A DNA stretch of 64,000 nt, taken from positions 152,657 through 216,656 of the forward strand of contig JASHOF010000012.1 in NCBI GenBank assembly GCA_030041255.1. The letters run 5' to 3'. The notes below the pieces were generated by a model that was not told where the DNA came from, ran no database searches, and saw nothing but the letters and a program-made list of their open reading frames with translations. Below, in pieces: positions 7,883 through 17,056 of the stretch; the first letter of the stretch is position 1; every line of letters begins with the position of its first letter. The position numbers were made by a program, and so were the translations under genes. The DNA is from Acetobacteraceae bacterium (GTDB lineage: Bacteria; Pseudomonadota; Alphaproteobacteria; Acetobacterales; Acetobacteraceae).

Positions 7883-8869
7883 ATGACCTCTCTGCCCCGG
7901 AATGTCGAAGTCCTCGAGCCCCGGGATTCCGTGCTCGTTTCGAAGGCCTCGGAGCTGCTCAGCCCGAGAACCCGTGCCGGCAACCTGTTCCCCACCGAGG
8001 TGGCCCGCCAGGCATACGAGAATCTCGAAGTGCGGCTTGACGCGGATGCCGCGACTTTCTGGTGCTACATGAATCCGACCGGCAGGCCGAGCTTCACCCC
8101 GCCAATGCTCAGGGACATCACACGGATGCAGCATTCGGTGAAGCGGATGTTTGATGCGGCCGGCGGTGACGGCGAGCCTCCGTTCCGCTATTTCGTTTTT
8201 GCGTCGCGCACGCCGGGAATTTACAGCCTGGGCGGAGATCTCGGGTTCTTCATCGAGCATATTCGCCAGGGCGATCGGGCGGCGATGACCCGCTATGCGC
8301 ATTACGCGATCGAGGCGGTGTATCGCAATTCCGCCCAGTTCCACGTCCCCGTCGTGACGATCGGGCTGGTGCAGGGTGATGCGCTCGGTGGCGGGTTCGA
8401 ATGCGCGATGTCGCTCAACCTGATGGTTGCGGAAAAGAGCGCGAAGATGGGCCTGCCGGAGATCCTGTTCAACCTGTTCCCGGGCATGGGTGCGTACAGC
8501 TTCCTGACCCGTCGGCTCGATGTGCAGCGGGCGGAGAAGCTGATCACGAGCGGGTGCATCTATTCGGCTGCAGAACTGCACGAGATGGGAATTGTCGACG
8601 TGCTGGCCGAGGACGGATGCGGCGAGTCCGCCGTTCGCGAGTACATCGCAACCAACCGGTGCAAGTGGAATGCGCATTATGCGATGTTCCAGGCGCGCCA
8701 GCGGGTGCGGCCGATTACGCTCGAAGAATTGCGCGACGTGGTTGACATCTGGGTGGATGCCGCGCTGCGCCTGCCGGAGTCCGATCTCAGGAAGATGGAG
8801 CGGCTGGTGGCCTCCCAGGACCGGCGGATGGCGGCACTCAGGCGCGTGCCGGAGAGTGCCGTTGCGTGA
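7883..8869 (+). CDS. rpfF: RpfF-like crotonase (DSF-family fatty-acid signal synthase)
   Basis: 328 aa from the ATG at 7883, preceded by AAGGAGCCCCTCTC. It has a crotonase fold and specific resemblance to RpfF enzymes, which make cis-2-unsaturated fatty-acid signals (DSF) by dehydration and thioester cleavage of 3-hydroxyacyl-ACP. Key segments: YSLGGDLGFF at 115-124, VQGDALGGGFE ending at E173, and GLPEILFNLFPGMGAY with E193. The two glutamates are 20 residues apart, as in Xanthomonas RpfF (Glu141 and Glu161, from memory). The N-terminal 60 residues have no counterpart in ordinary enoyl-CoA hydratases. It is convergent with a REC-PAS-GGDEF-EAL gene, a context reminiscent of rpfF/rpfR. A plain enoyl-CoA hydratase is less likely because of the FNLFPGMGAY block. 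Confidence 0.82.
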   Translation: MTSLPRNVEVLEPRDSVLVSKASELLSPRTRAGNLFPTEVARQAYENLEVRLDADAATFWCYMNPTGRPSFTPPMLRDITRMQHSVKRMFDAAGGDGEPPFRYFVFASRTPGIYSLGGDLGFFIEHIRQGDRAAMTRYAHYAIEAVYRNSAQFHVPVVTIGLVQGDALGGGFECAMSLNLMVAEKSAKMGLPEILFNLFPGMGAYSFLTRRLDVQRAEKLITSGCIYSAAELHEMGIVDVLAEDGCGESAVREYIATNRCKWNAHYAMFQARQRVRPITLEELRDVVDIWVDAALRLPESDLRKMERLVASQDRRMAALRRVPESAVA

Positions 8870-9235
8870 TCAGAATGAAATCGCGAGGCAAACAGGTACC
8901 GCTGACATGGATGGATGACAGCGGCCCCTTGGCCGGCCGCTTCGCTAAGACGCCCGGTCCTGGTCCTTCTTTCACGGAGGGAGGGGCGGCGTTGCCTCGC
9001 GCCTCCGGTGCGTATCCTGGCGGAGAGGGTTGAGGTGAAGGTGGGTCACACACCCGGGAAGGTTGCGAGCGGGGAGCGGACAAAAACTGCCCGCCTGCCC
9101 GTCGCGGTTCCTGGGCCGAGGTGCCAGGGCGCCGATGCAGAGCGTGGAGCCGGCGGGGCAACCCTGGAAGATCGGCGCGACCCGGGGCGAGCGCAAGTGA
9201 CAGCCCTTGCCGGGACCGGGCGCGGAGAGGACGGC
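8870..9235. other. Convergent intergenic region with hairpin
   Basis: 366 bases between two convergent genes without a credible ORF. GCGGCC...GGCCGC at 8921-8940 can fold into a short GC hairpin 50 bases after the rpfF stop, but it lacks a T-run, so termination is only possible, not shown. The rest is GC-rich sequence without recognisable repeats. Confidence 0.35.
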
Positions 9236-11461
9236 TCAGCGAGGCTCCTCGGCGAGGATGGCGGGCTCGGCTACCGAACGCGCTTCGTGGGGCTGCCCGG
9301 GCTGGAACGCGTCCTGGCGCGCCAGGAGGGAAAGCGGGTCAGCCGCGAGTAGAGGGGCGATTTCCGCCGCGGGCAATGGCCGGGCGAGATAGAATCCCTG
9401 CAGTTCATCACAGTCCTCGGCCGCGAGCTGGCAGAACTGCTCGGCAGTTTCTACGCCCTCGGCAAGGGCGCGGGCGCCGAGGCTGTGGGCGAGGTTGATG
9501 ATGGCGCGAACGATGGCGGCATCCGCCCGGCTGGTCATCAGGGGGCCGACGAAGCTCTGATCGATTTTCAGGCGATGTACCGGGAACATCTTCAGGTAGG
9601 TCAGTGAGGAATAGCCGGTGCCGAAATCGTCGATTGCGAAGCGGACCCCGAGCTCGTAGAGCTCGCTGAGGTCACGGGCCATGGTTTCGATATTCGCCAT
9701 CACGACCCGTTCCGTGAGCTCGAGCTCCAGATTGCCGGGATCGAGGCCGCTTTCATCGAGGGCGGAGAGGATGAGATCCCTGACATTCTGCTTACGGAAT
9801 TGCTCGGATGAGAGATTGACGGCGATCCTCATCCGTGCCCGCTCGGTGCCGAACCAGGCCCGGGCCTGGCGACAGGATTCGCGGAGCACCCATTCGTTGA
9901 TGGGAACGATCAGCCCGGACTCCTCGGCGAGGGAGAGGAACTCGGCGGGCAATACGACGCCCTGGCCGGGACGGTTCCAGCGCAGCAGCGATTCGATGCC
10001 GACGATGCGCCGCGAACCGATTTCGAACTGCGGCTGGTAATAGAGTTCGAACTCCTGTCGCTGCAGGGCGAGGTTCAATTCGGATTCGAGTGCAATCAGG
10101 CCTTTCGCGCGGCGACGCATCTCGTCCACGAAGCAGCAATAATCGTCCCGGCCGGAGGCCTTGGCGCGATACATCGCGAGATCCGCGTTGCGCAGCAGGT
10201 CATCCGCCGTGGTGGCATCGCGCGGGCAGAGCGTGATGCCGACCGAGGCGGTTGCCTTGAGCTCGTGGCGCTCGAAGAAGAAGGGCTGGCGCATTGCCTC
10301 GATCACCCGCCGGGCAAGTGCGATCGCGTCCTCCTCGCCGGCGATATCCGGTTGCACGATCGCGAATTCGTCTCCGCCAAGGCGGGCGACGATATCGCTG
10401 CCCCTGACCGAGGCACTGAGGCGGGTTGCGACGACCTTGAGGAACTGGTCACCGACATGGTGGCCGAAAGCGTCGTTCACCGACTTGAAGCGATCGAGGT
10501 CGATGAAGTGCAGCGCCAGCATCCCACCCGTGGCCTCGATTCTTTTCAGCTCGATATCGAGACGCTCCGCAAGGAGAGTGCGGTTGGGAAGGTTGATCAG
10601 GGTGTCGTAGTGCGCGAGGTGGTGCAGGCGCTCTTCGGCGCGCTTGCGGTCGGTGATGTCGAGCGAGGTGGTGAGTACCCCGCTCACGCTGCCATCCGCA
10701 TTGCGGAGCGGAGATTTCGAAGTGACGAAATAGCGGCGCCTGCCGTCGTGGCCGGTGATCTCGTCCTCGAACTCCGGAATCGCTTCGCCGGTGGCGGCGA
10801 CCATCGCGTCGAGTTCGCGGCTTTTCACGGCATAGGCGTCGCCGAACAAGGAGGAGAGATCACGCCCGGCCAGGGAAGTCGGATCGGAGCCAGCGAAGCG
10901 GGCGAGGCAGACATTGGTGAAGATCAGCCGGCCTTCGATGTCGGAGGCGCTGATCATGGCCGGCACGGTGTCGATGACCTGGATCAATCGTTCGTGATTG
11001 TCCCGCAGCATCTGCACCTTGGCCTGCTCGCTCGACTGCAGGCGGCGCTCGAGCGCGCGTGCCCAGCGGCGCAGCACCACCTGCTGGCGGCGCATCTTCA
11101 GCAGGTTCTTGGCGCGGGTCAGGAACTCGACATGGTCGACCGGGCTGAGCAGAAAGTCGGTGGCACCGGACCGCAGGGCAACGATCCGGAAGTCGTAATC
11201 GTCGTGCACGGTGATGATGATGACCGGGACCTCGCCGCCGTCGGGCAGGAGGCGCAGCGCACGGGTCATTTCCGCGCCATCCATGAGCGGCATTTTGAAA
11301 TCGGCGATCACGAGGTCGGGCATGGTCTTTTCCGCCTCGGCGAGCGCGCTGGCGGGATCGGCGAAAGAGACGACCTTGCAGTTGGCGCCGATCGACTGGG
11401 CAAGGCGCGAGTAGATGCGCCGGTTCGTGGAAAGGTCGTCGACGATGAAGATCAGCGGCAT
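9236..11461 (-). CDS. REC-PAS-GGDEF-EAL cyclic-di-GMP signalling protein
   Basis: 741 aa from the ATG at 11461; an upstream in-frame ATG at 11521 would add 20 unconserved residues. Domain order: receiver 1-120 with acidic pair D8-D9 and phospho-acceptor D54 (IADFKMPL); linker helix 125-150; PAS about 155-275; GGDEF about 280-450 with intact GGDEF at 362-366 and an inhibitory RxxD site at 353-356, five residues upstream; EAL about 465-705 with ESL at 490-492 in place of EAL, ELTE, DDFGTG at 611-616, LKID and EGVE. Both diguanylate cyclase and phosphodiesterase activities look possible. The receiver has serine (S106) where the conserved lysine before proline is expected, so phosphorylation switching may be altered. 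Convergent with the RpfF-like gene, suggesting a DSF-linked role. Confidence 0.88.
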   Translation of the reverse strand: MPLIFIVDDLSTNRRIYSRLAQSIGANCKVVSFADPASALAEAEKTMPDLVIADFKMPLMDGAEMTRALRLLPDGGEVPVIIITVHDDYDFRIVALRSGATDFLLSPVDHVEFLTRAKNLLKMRRQQVVLRRWARALERRLQSSEQAKVQMLRDNHERLIQVIDTVPAMISASDIEGRLIFTNVCLARFAGSDPTSLAGRDLSSLFGDAYAVKSRELDAMVAATGEAIPEFEDEITGHDGRRRYFVTSKSPLRNADGSVSGVLTTSLDITDRKRAEERLHHLAHYDTLINLPNRTLLAERLDIELKRIEATGGMLALHFIDLDRFKSVNDAFGHHVGDQFLKVVATRLSASVRGSDIVARLGGDEFAIVQPDIAGEEDAIALARRVIEAMRQPFFFERHELKATASVGITLCPRDATTADDLLRNADLAMYRAKASGRDDYCCFVDEMRRRAKGLIALESELNLALQRQEFELYYQPQFEIGSRRIVGIESLLRWNRPGQGVVLPAEFLSLAEESGLIVPINEWVLRESCRQARAWFGTERARMRIAVNLSSEQFRKQNVRDLILSALDESGLDPGNLELELTERVVMANIETMARDLSELYELGVRFAIDDFGTGYSSLTYLKMFPVHRLKIDQSFVGPLMTSRADAAIVRAIINLAHSLGARALAEGVETAEQFCQLAAEDCDELQGFYLARPLPAAEIAPLLAADPLSLLARQDAFQPGQPHEARSVAEPAILAEEPR

Positions 11462-11618
11462 GGGCCTTCTCACCCGGTCACGCGGCGGCCCTCGGCCTCC
11501 GCCGCGGGACGATCTAACCAACTCCGTGATAGCTTTACGCGGCGTAAATTTCTATCATTCGTTGTCCGGGGGCGTGCCCGGCCGGTAGGAACCTCGGGCC
11601 AGCGGCCGGACAGCGGGA

Positions 11619-12848
11619 TCAGAGGGCGCCGCCGCGGCGGCCGGCCATGGCGCCAAGGCGCAGCCTGAGGGCGTTCAGCCTGATGAAGCCCTGGGCATCT
11701 GCCTGGTTGTAGGCGCCGGCATCTTCCTCGAATGTAACAACGCGAAGGGAATAGAGGCTGTTCGGGCTTTCGCGGCCGATCACCCCGACGTTGCCCTTGT
11801 AGAGCTTGAGCCGGACCCGTCCGGTCACGGATTTCTGACTTTCATCGATCAGCGCCTGGAGCATCCGCCGCTCCGGGCTGAACCAGAAGCCGTTGTAGAT
11901 GAGCTCGGCATAGCGGGGCATCAGGCCGTCCTTGAGATGCGCGGCCTCGCGATCGAGCGTGATCGATTCGATGCCACGATGCGCGGCGTAGAGGATCGTC
12001 CCGCCAGGCGTTTCATAGATGCCGCGCGACTTCATGCCGACGAAACGATTCTCGACCAGATCGAGCCGGCCGATGCCATTGGCGCGGCCGAGTTCATTGA
12101 GGCGGGCCAGGAGACGGGCGGGCGAGAGCCGCTCGCCGTCGATGGCGATGGGATCGCCGTGCTCGAAGTCGACGCTGATCACGCTTGCGCGATCCGGGGC
12201 GTCCTCCGGGCGGATGGTGCGCTGGTAGACGATCTCGTCCGCCTCGACCGCCGGGTCTTCGAGGATTTTGCCCTCCGAGGAGGAATGAAGGAGATTGGCA
12301 TCGACCGAGAACGGCGCTTCGCCGCGTCTGTCGCGCGTGATGGGAATCTGGTTGGCTTCGGCGAACTCGAGCAGGCGCGAGCGGGATGTGAGATCCCATT
12401 CCCGCCATGGTGCGATCACCTTCACGTCCGGCTTGAGCGCATAATAGGCGAGCTCAAAGCGGACCTGATCGTTGCCCTTGCCGGTGGCGCCGTGAGCGAC
12501 CGCATCCGCGCCGACCTCTTCGGCGATCTCGATCTGGCGCTGGGCGATGAGTGGGCGCGCGATCGAGGTGCCGAGCAGATACTGGCCCTCGTAGAGGGCA
12601 TTGGCGCGGAACATGGGGAAGACGAAGTCGGCCACGAATTTTTCTCGTAGATCTTCCATGAAGACCTGCCTGACGCCCAAAAGCTCGGCCTTGCGGCGCG
12701 CGGGGGCGAGTTCTTCGCCCTGGCCGAGATCGGCGGTGAAGCTGACGACCTCGCAGCGGTAGGTGTTCTGCAGCCAACGCAGGATCACGCTGGTGTCGAG
12801 CCCGCCGGAGTAGGCGAGCACCACTTTTTTGACATCCTTCACGCGCAT
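11619..12848 (-). CDS. argG: Argininosuccinate synthase
   Basis: 409 aa from the ATG at 12848, beginning [20 protein letters not shown]; the PP-loop AYSGGLDTS binds ATP. It joins citrulline and aspartate in arginine biosynthesis, in the cytoplasm. Further family blocks are visible, such as [15 protein letters not shown] and the C-terminal [13 protein letters not shown]. In-frame sequence upstream of 12848 runs into the hpnN region and is not used. The gene is divergent from hpnN (163 bases between starts), so this gap should hold both promoters. It is a boundary gene and not part of the hopanoid pathway. Confidence 0.96.
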   Translation of the reverse strand: MRVKDVKKVVLAYSGGLDTSVILRWLQNTYRCEVVSFTADLGQGEELAPARRKAELLGVRQVFMEDLREKFVADFVFPMFRANALYEGQYLLGTSIARPLIAQRQIEIAEEVGADAVAHGATGKGNDQVRFELAYYALKPDVKVIAPWREWDLTSRSRLLEFAEANQIPITRDRRGEAPFSVDANLLHSSSEGKILEDPAVEADEIVYQRTIRPEDAPDRASVISVDFEHGDPIAIDGERLSPARLLARLNELGRANGIGRLDLVENRFVGMKSRGIYETPGGTILYAAHRGIESITLDREAAHLKDGLMPRYAELIYNGFWFSPERRMLQALIDESQKSVTGRVRLKLYKGNVGVIGRESPNSLYSLRVVTFEEDAGAYNQADAQGFIRLNALRLRLGAMAGRRGGAL

Positions 12849-13011
12849 GTCGAAGCCCTCACCGAGACGAAAGCGAAGTAACAAGCCGCCCTGAGGGCGG
12901 CAAGCATCCGCAGCTCCGGGCGAAAAACCGAGCCATGCGATGGCGGCGGTTGCGAAGCGGGGCGAAATCGGCTTTCTCCGCCCAACCCGTGCCGGAGGAA
13001 CGAAATCCCGG

Positions 13012-15672
13012 ATGACACTTGCCTTGCTGCTGGCAGAGCTGGTCGATCGCGTACGCCGGCATGCCGCCATTGTTGTGACGATCGGCGTGCTGGCGGGCGT
13101 GCTGGGCGGCCTCTTTGCGCTCACGCACATCGGGATCATCACCGACACCGATGAAATGTTCCCGAAGAGCCTTTCCTGGCGGCAGCGACAGATCGCTTTC
13201 GAGCATGCTTTCCCGCAATTCCAGGGACTTCTTGTCGTCGTCATCCGCTCGTCCGTGCCGGAGGCGCAAGCGGCGACGGCGCAGGCGCTGGTCGCGCGGC
13301 TGGCAGCGGATCAGGCCCATTTCGTCAGTGCGAGCGATCCGGCGGCGCTTCCCTTTTTCGGCACCGAAGGGCTGCTGTTCCTCTCCGAGGCCAAGCTCCG
13401 CCCGCTCTTGGATCGGCTGATCAGTGCCCAGCCGTTGCTCGGCCAGCTCGTCAGCGACCCGACGGGGCGGGGAATTTTCGCCGCGCTGTCGCTGATGGCG
13501 ATCGGCCTGAAGCACGGCGGGCTCGATCTCGCGCCTTATCATTCCGCTTTGATCGCCATTCACCGCACGATCGCGGCGGCGCTTGCGGGCCGTGCCGAAC
13601 CGCTTTCGTGGCTTTCGCTGCTTTCCGGGCCGGTGGCGGAGGAAGCCGGCGGCAGCCGGATCGTGCTGGTGCGGCCGAAGCTCGATTTTTCGGCGCTGGA
13701 GCCCGGGGCAGCGGCAACACGGGCGCTGCGCCTTGCCATCAGCGGGCTGCCGCTGGTGCGCGAGGGCCTGGTGACATATGGCATCACCGGGCAGGTCGCG
13801 CTCTCGGACCAGCAGTTCGCGAGCGTTGCGGAAGGTGCCGTTGCCGGGGCGATCGGCACCCTGGTGCTGGTGACGCTCTGGCTGTTCCTGGCGCTTCGTT
13901 CCTGGCGAATCGTGGTTCCGGTGGTGCTGACGCTGCTGCTGGGGCTCGCCCTCACCACCTGCTTCGCGGCGCTTGCCGTCGGCCAACTCAACCTCGTCTC
14001 GGTTGCCTTTGCCATTCTTTTCGTCGGACTGGCGGTTGATTTCGCGATCCAGTTTGCGGTCCGGTTTCGCGAGCATCGACAGGGGAGCGACGCCGCGGCT
14101 GCGCTTGCCGAGACGGCGGCAACGGCGGGCGGACAGATTCTGCTGGCGGCACTCGGCACGGCGGCCGGCTTCCTGGCCTTCGTGCCGACCCAGTTCCAGG
14201 GAGTGGCGGAACTGGGCCTGATCGCCGGGGTCGGGATGCTGATCGCCTTCGTCTGCACCATCGCGTTCCTGCCGGCGGCAATCAGCCTGTTCCGCCCGCC
14301 TGGCGAGCCGGCCGAGGTCGGCTTTGCCGTATTGGGGAAGGTTGAGCGGGCGTTCAAACCGCACACCAGGGCGACGCTCGGGGTATTCGCCGCGCTGGCG
14401 GTGCTCGGGCTCGCCGTGCTGCCGCAGATTACCTTCGATGGCGACCCGCTGGATACGATGAACCCGCGATCGGAGGCGGTGATCGAACTGCGCCGGTTGA
14501 TGCAGAATCCGGTGACCAATCCCTACAGCGCCGAGGTGCTGGCGCCGAACGTGGCGGCGGCGGGGCAGATTGCCGCAGCCCTCGGCCGCCAGCCGGGTGT
14601 GGACACCGTGCTCTCGGTGCAGAGCTTCGTGCCGAAGAACCAGGGGCCGAAGCTGGCGATGATCGCGGATACGACCGACATCCTGGCCCCTACCCTATCG
14701 GCCAGCGGGAGGACGGCGCCGGTGACGGCGGCCGAATTGCGGCTGGCGGTGAAAACGGCGCTCGGCTCGTTTGCGGAAGCGGCGCCGCAGGTTGCGGCGG
14801 ACCCACCCTTCGCGGCGCTGGCGAGCGACCTCAAGGCACTGGAAGCTGCGCCCGACGCGACTCTCATAGCGGCGAGTGAATCGCTGACCGAATTTCTTCC
14901 CGCGCAGCTTGCGCGTCTCAAGGCAGCGCTCTCGGCAGAGCCGGTGATGCTGGCCAGGCTCCCTCACGCGCTGACGCGTGACTGGGTGCTGCCGGACGGA
15001 CGCGCGCGCGTGCAGGCGGTCGCCGAGCCAGGCGAGCGGAGCAGCCAGGGGCTCGCGCGGTTCGTGGCTGCCGTGCAGAAGGTTGCCCCGGATGCGGCGG
15101 GCCCGGCGATGAATATCGTCGGCAGCGCACGGGTCATCGTCGGCGCTTTCCGCACCGCGGCGATCGGGGCCCTGATCGCGATCGCGCTTATCCTGGGCCT
15201 CGCGTTGCGACGGCCGAGGGACGTGGCGCTGGTCATGGCGCCGCTCCTGCTTTCCGGCCTGCTGACCGCGCTCGTGATCGTGAGGCTGCCGCTGCCGCTC
15301 AATTTCGCGAACATCATCGCGCTGCCGCTGCTGCTTGGCGTCGGCGTTTCGTTCAACGTGTATTTCGTGATGAACTGGCGCGCCGGTGTGCGCCTTTTCC
15401 TCGGCACGGCGACTGCGCGAGCGATCCTTTTTTCGGCGCTGACGACCGGAACGGCGTTCGGCTCGCTTGCCCTTTCGGAAGACCGGGGCACGGCGAGCAT
15501 GGGCGAACTGCTGCTGTTCAGTCTCGGCGCGACCCTGATCGCGACGTTTGTCTTCGTGCCGGCGCTGCTCTTCGCGCTGACGCCGGAGGAGGAGAGGGTA
15601 CCCTCTCGCGACCAGGCGGTGCTGGTCGGCGCGGACGATGAACGGGCCGACGATGCCGGGCGGCGAAGCTGA
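13012..15672 (+). CDS. hpnN: Hopanoid transporter HpnN, RND/MMPL family
   Basis: 886 aa from the ATG at 13012 with GGAGGAACG upstream. RND superfamily inner-membrane protein with two repeats: each has one N-terminal helix (first around residues 24-42), a large periplasmic loop, and a bundle of five helices (about 275-450 and 710-870). The segment [19 protein letters not shown] is the conserved helix-4 motif with its intramembrane aspartate. HpnN proteins carry hopanoids from the inner to the outer membrane; its position opposite the hpn operon supports this. It is convergent with the small secreted-protein gene/hpnK pair. The length matches the HpnN family. Confidence 0.92.
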   Translation: MTLALLLAELVDRVRRHAAIVVTIGVLAGVLGGLFALTHIGIITDTDEMFPKSLSWRQRQIAFEHAFPQFQGLLVVVIRSSVPEAQAATAQALVARLAADQAHFVSASDPAALPFFGTEGLLFLSEAKLRPLLDRLISAQPLLGQLVSDPTGRGIFAALSLMAIGLKHGGLDLAPYHSALIAIHRTIAAALAGRAEPLSWLSLLSGPVAEEAGGSRIVLVRPKLDFSALEPGAAATRALRLAISGLPLVREGLVTYGITGQVALSDQQFASVAEGAVAGAIGTLVLVTLWLFLALRSWRIVVPVVLTLLLGLALTTCFAALAVGQLNLVSVAFAILFVGLAVDFAIQFAVRFREHRQGSDAAAALAETAATAGGQILLAALGTAAGFLAFVPTQFQGVAELGLIAGVGMLIAFVCTIAFLPAAISLFRPPGEPAEVGFAVLGKVERAFKPHTRATLGVFAALAVLGLAVLPQITFDGDPLDTMNPRSEAVIELRRLMQNPVTNPYSAEVLAPNVAAAGQIAAALGRQPGVDTVLSVQSFVPKNQGPKLAMIADTTDILAPTLSASGRTAPVTAAELRLAVKTALGSFAEAAPQVAADPPFAALASDLKALEAAPDATLIAASESLTEFLPAQLARLKAALSAEPVMLARLPHALTRDWVLPDGRARVQAVAEPGERSSQGLARFVAAVQKVAPDAAGPAMNIVGSARVIVGAFRTAAIGALIAIALILGLALRRPRDVALVMAPLLLSGLLTALVIVRLPLPLNFANIIALPLLLGVGVSFNVYFVMNWRAGVRLFLGTATARAILFSALTTGTAFGSLALSEDRGTASMGELLLFSLGATLIATFVFVPALLFALTPEEERVPSRDQAVLVGADDERADDAGRRS

Positions 15673-15906
15673 CACGACCGCCTGGTGTCCTGCCCCCGAA
15701 GTTCACGACGGTGTTCGGAGCCCCGGCCGACGTGACGTTGTCGGAACTGGCCCTGGAAGCGTTCTTCCCGGCCAATGCGGAGACCAAGGAGAAGCTCGGC
15801 CGGCTCGCTGCAGGCAGGGCTGCCGGGACCTGAGGCGGGACGCTCGCGCGGTTGTCAACCTGCGGGTAGCGCAGGCGCGGCATAATGCAACCCGGAGGCC
15901 GACGGT

Positions 15907-16203
15907 ATGTTGCGCGTCGCTATGATCCCGGCGGTGCTGCTGCTGGCTGCGACCGCTGTCTGGGCTGAGCCGGGGCAGGAGTTGATGCTGGAGTTGAACC
16001 TCGGCGGCCTGCCGGGCGTGCCGCGGGGCGTGAACGGTCAGATTTTCGTGCCGGTGCCGGCCACTCCGCCGGCGCCGCAGGGAGTGGCGCCGGCGACGGC
16101 CGGAGACGTGTTGCACGGCCCGCCGGGCGACGTGCTGCATGGGCCGCCGGGCGACCCGCTGACCGGGCGTCCGCCGCCCTCCCCGGACATCATCCCGCCG
16201 TAG
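15907..16203 (+). CDS. Small secreted proline/glycine-rich protein (unrecognised)
   Basis: 98 aa. A clear signal peptide (MLRVAMIPAVLLLAATAVWA, cleavage after AWA or nearby) is followed by a short mature region with a tandem GDVLHGPP repeat (24-base units at 16105-16128 and 16129-16152) and a proline-rich end. The ribosome-binding site GGAGG lies at about 15893-15897. No family recognised. Its last 166 bases are antisense to the 3' end of hpnK. The signal peptide and RBS argue that the gene is real; function unknown. Confidence 0.55.
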   Translation: MLRVAMIPAVLLLAATAVWAEPGQELMLELNLGGLPGVPRGVNGQIFVPVPATPPAPQGVAPATAGDVLHGPPGDVLHGPPGDPLTGRPPPSPDIIPP

Positions 16204-17051
16204 CCGGGCAGGATCTCGGCAACGGAAACGAGCGCCAGCGCCACCGTCGGGTCGAGGAGAGTGGCCAGTTCCGCCTCTTGCCGATAGGCGGGCATGAGTT
16301 TTTCGAGCAGCGGATCGCGCCGCACGGCCGGGTGGAAGTAGAGCTCGGAAAGGCCCGCCGGCAGGTGCGGGGCGAGCGCGATGATGCGTTCCCTGGTCAT
16401 TCGTCCGGACCAGGCGAGCCCGAAGACATGATCCGGCGCATTCATTCCTGCCTCGGACACACGCCGGCGCAGCCGGTCGGTCCAAAGGGCGAGTGTGCGT
16501 GCGGAAAGAGCAACGTTTCTGTCGCACGCGGAAAGCACTGCGGGGGGCTCGGTTGGCACCCTGACGGCGGTGAGGCCGAAGCTCCGGCCGATTTCGATCA
16601 TGAGGCGACCGACAGTCGGATGCAGGTGCATGTGCTTGTGCGCATCCGCATGCTCGAGTGGAAGCCCGGTTGCGGCGAAGGCGGCAAACTGGGAGTGGAT
16701 TTCGCGCGCTAGCTGGCGGCGAACGGAAGGGCGGAAGAAATAGCGGAGGCCGAGGCGGAGCTGGCCCGAGGGGAACCAGCCCTGCTCGTCCACCAGCTCC
16801 GGGATTTGTTCCCGTGGCAGCACGCCGGGTCCTTCGATGAGCACGAGATGCAGTCCGACCCGCAGGCGTGGCAGGCGCCTGGCGCGGGCGATGGCGTCTT
16901 CGACGGCGGGTCCTGCCACCATCAGGCTGGCCGCGCCGAGGATGCCTTCCTTGTGCGCCCGTTCGACGGCTTCGTTCACCGCGAGCGAAAGACCAAAATC
17001 ATCGGCAGTCAGGACGACCTGCCGGGAAAGGCGGGCCGAAGCGGGTGGCAC
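16038..17051 (-). CDS. hpnK: Hopanoid deacetylase HpnK (YdjC/ChbG family)
   Basis: 337 aa from GTG at 17051, five bases after the hpnJ stop. The metal-dependent YdjC fold shows TADDFG near residue 18, GLHL, and HADAHKHMHLHP with clustered metal-ligand histidines. In the published pathway HpnK deacetylates the N-acetylglucosaminyl hopanoid made by HpnI before HpnJ rearranges it. The conserved part ends near residue 283 (SVAEILPGYGG). The last 55 residues are a low-complexity Gly/Pro/Ser/Thr tail that is exactly antisense to the secreted-protein gene at 15907-16203, so the usual stop appears to have been lost. Confidence 0.9.
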   Translation of the reverse strand: MPPASARLSRQVVLTADDFGLSLAVNEAVERAHKEGILGAASLMVAGPAVEDAIARARRLPRLRVGLHLVLIEGPGVLPREQIPELVDEQGWFPSGQLRLGLRYFFRPSVRRQLAREIHSQFAAFAATGLPLEHADAHKHMHLHPTVGRLMIEIGRSFGLTAVRVPTEPPAVLSACDRNVALSARTLALWTDRLRRRVSEAGMNAPDHVFGLAWSGRMTRERIIALAPHLPAGLSELYFHPAVRRDPLLEKLMPAYRQEAELATLLDPTVALALVSVAEILPGYGGMMSGEGGGRPVSGSPGGPCSTSPGGPCNTSPAVAGATPCGAGGVAGTGTKI

Positions 17052-17056
17052 CGGTG

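Noticed and set aside
12849..13011. Gene in the argG-hpnN gap
   Set aside because: Short frames only; the gap is a divergent promoter region of 163 bases.
16105..16152. Tandem repeat as a CRISPR-like or VNTR locus
   Set aside because: Only two 24-base units; best explained as a duplicated GDVLHGPP peptide unit in the small secreted protein.
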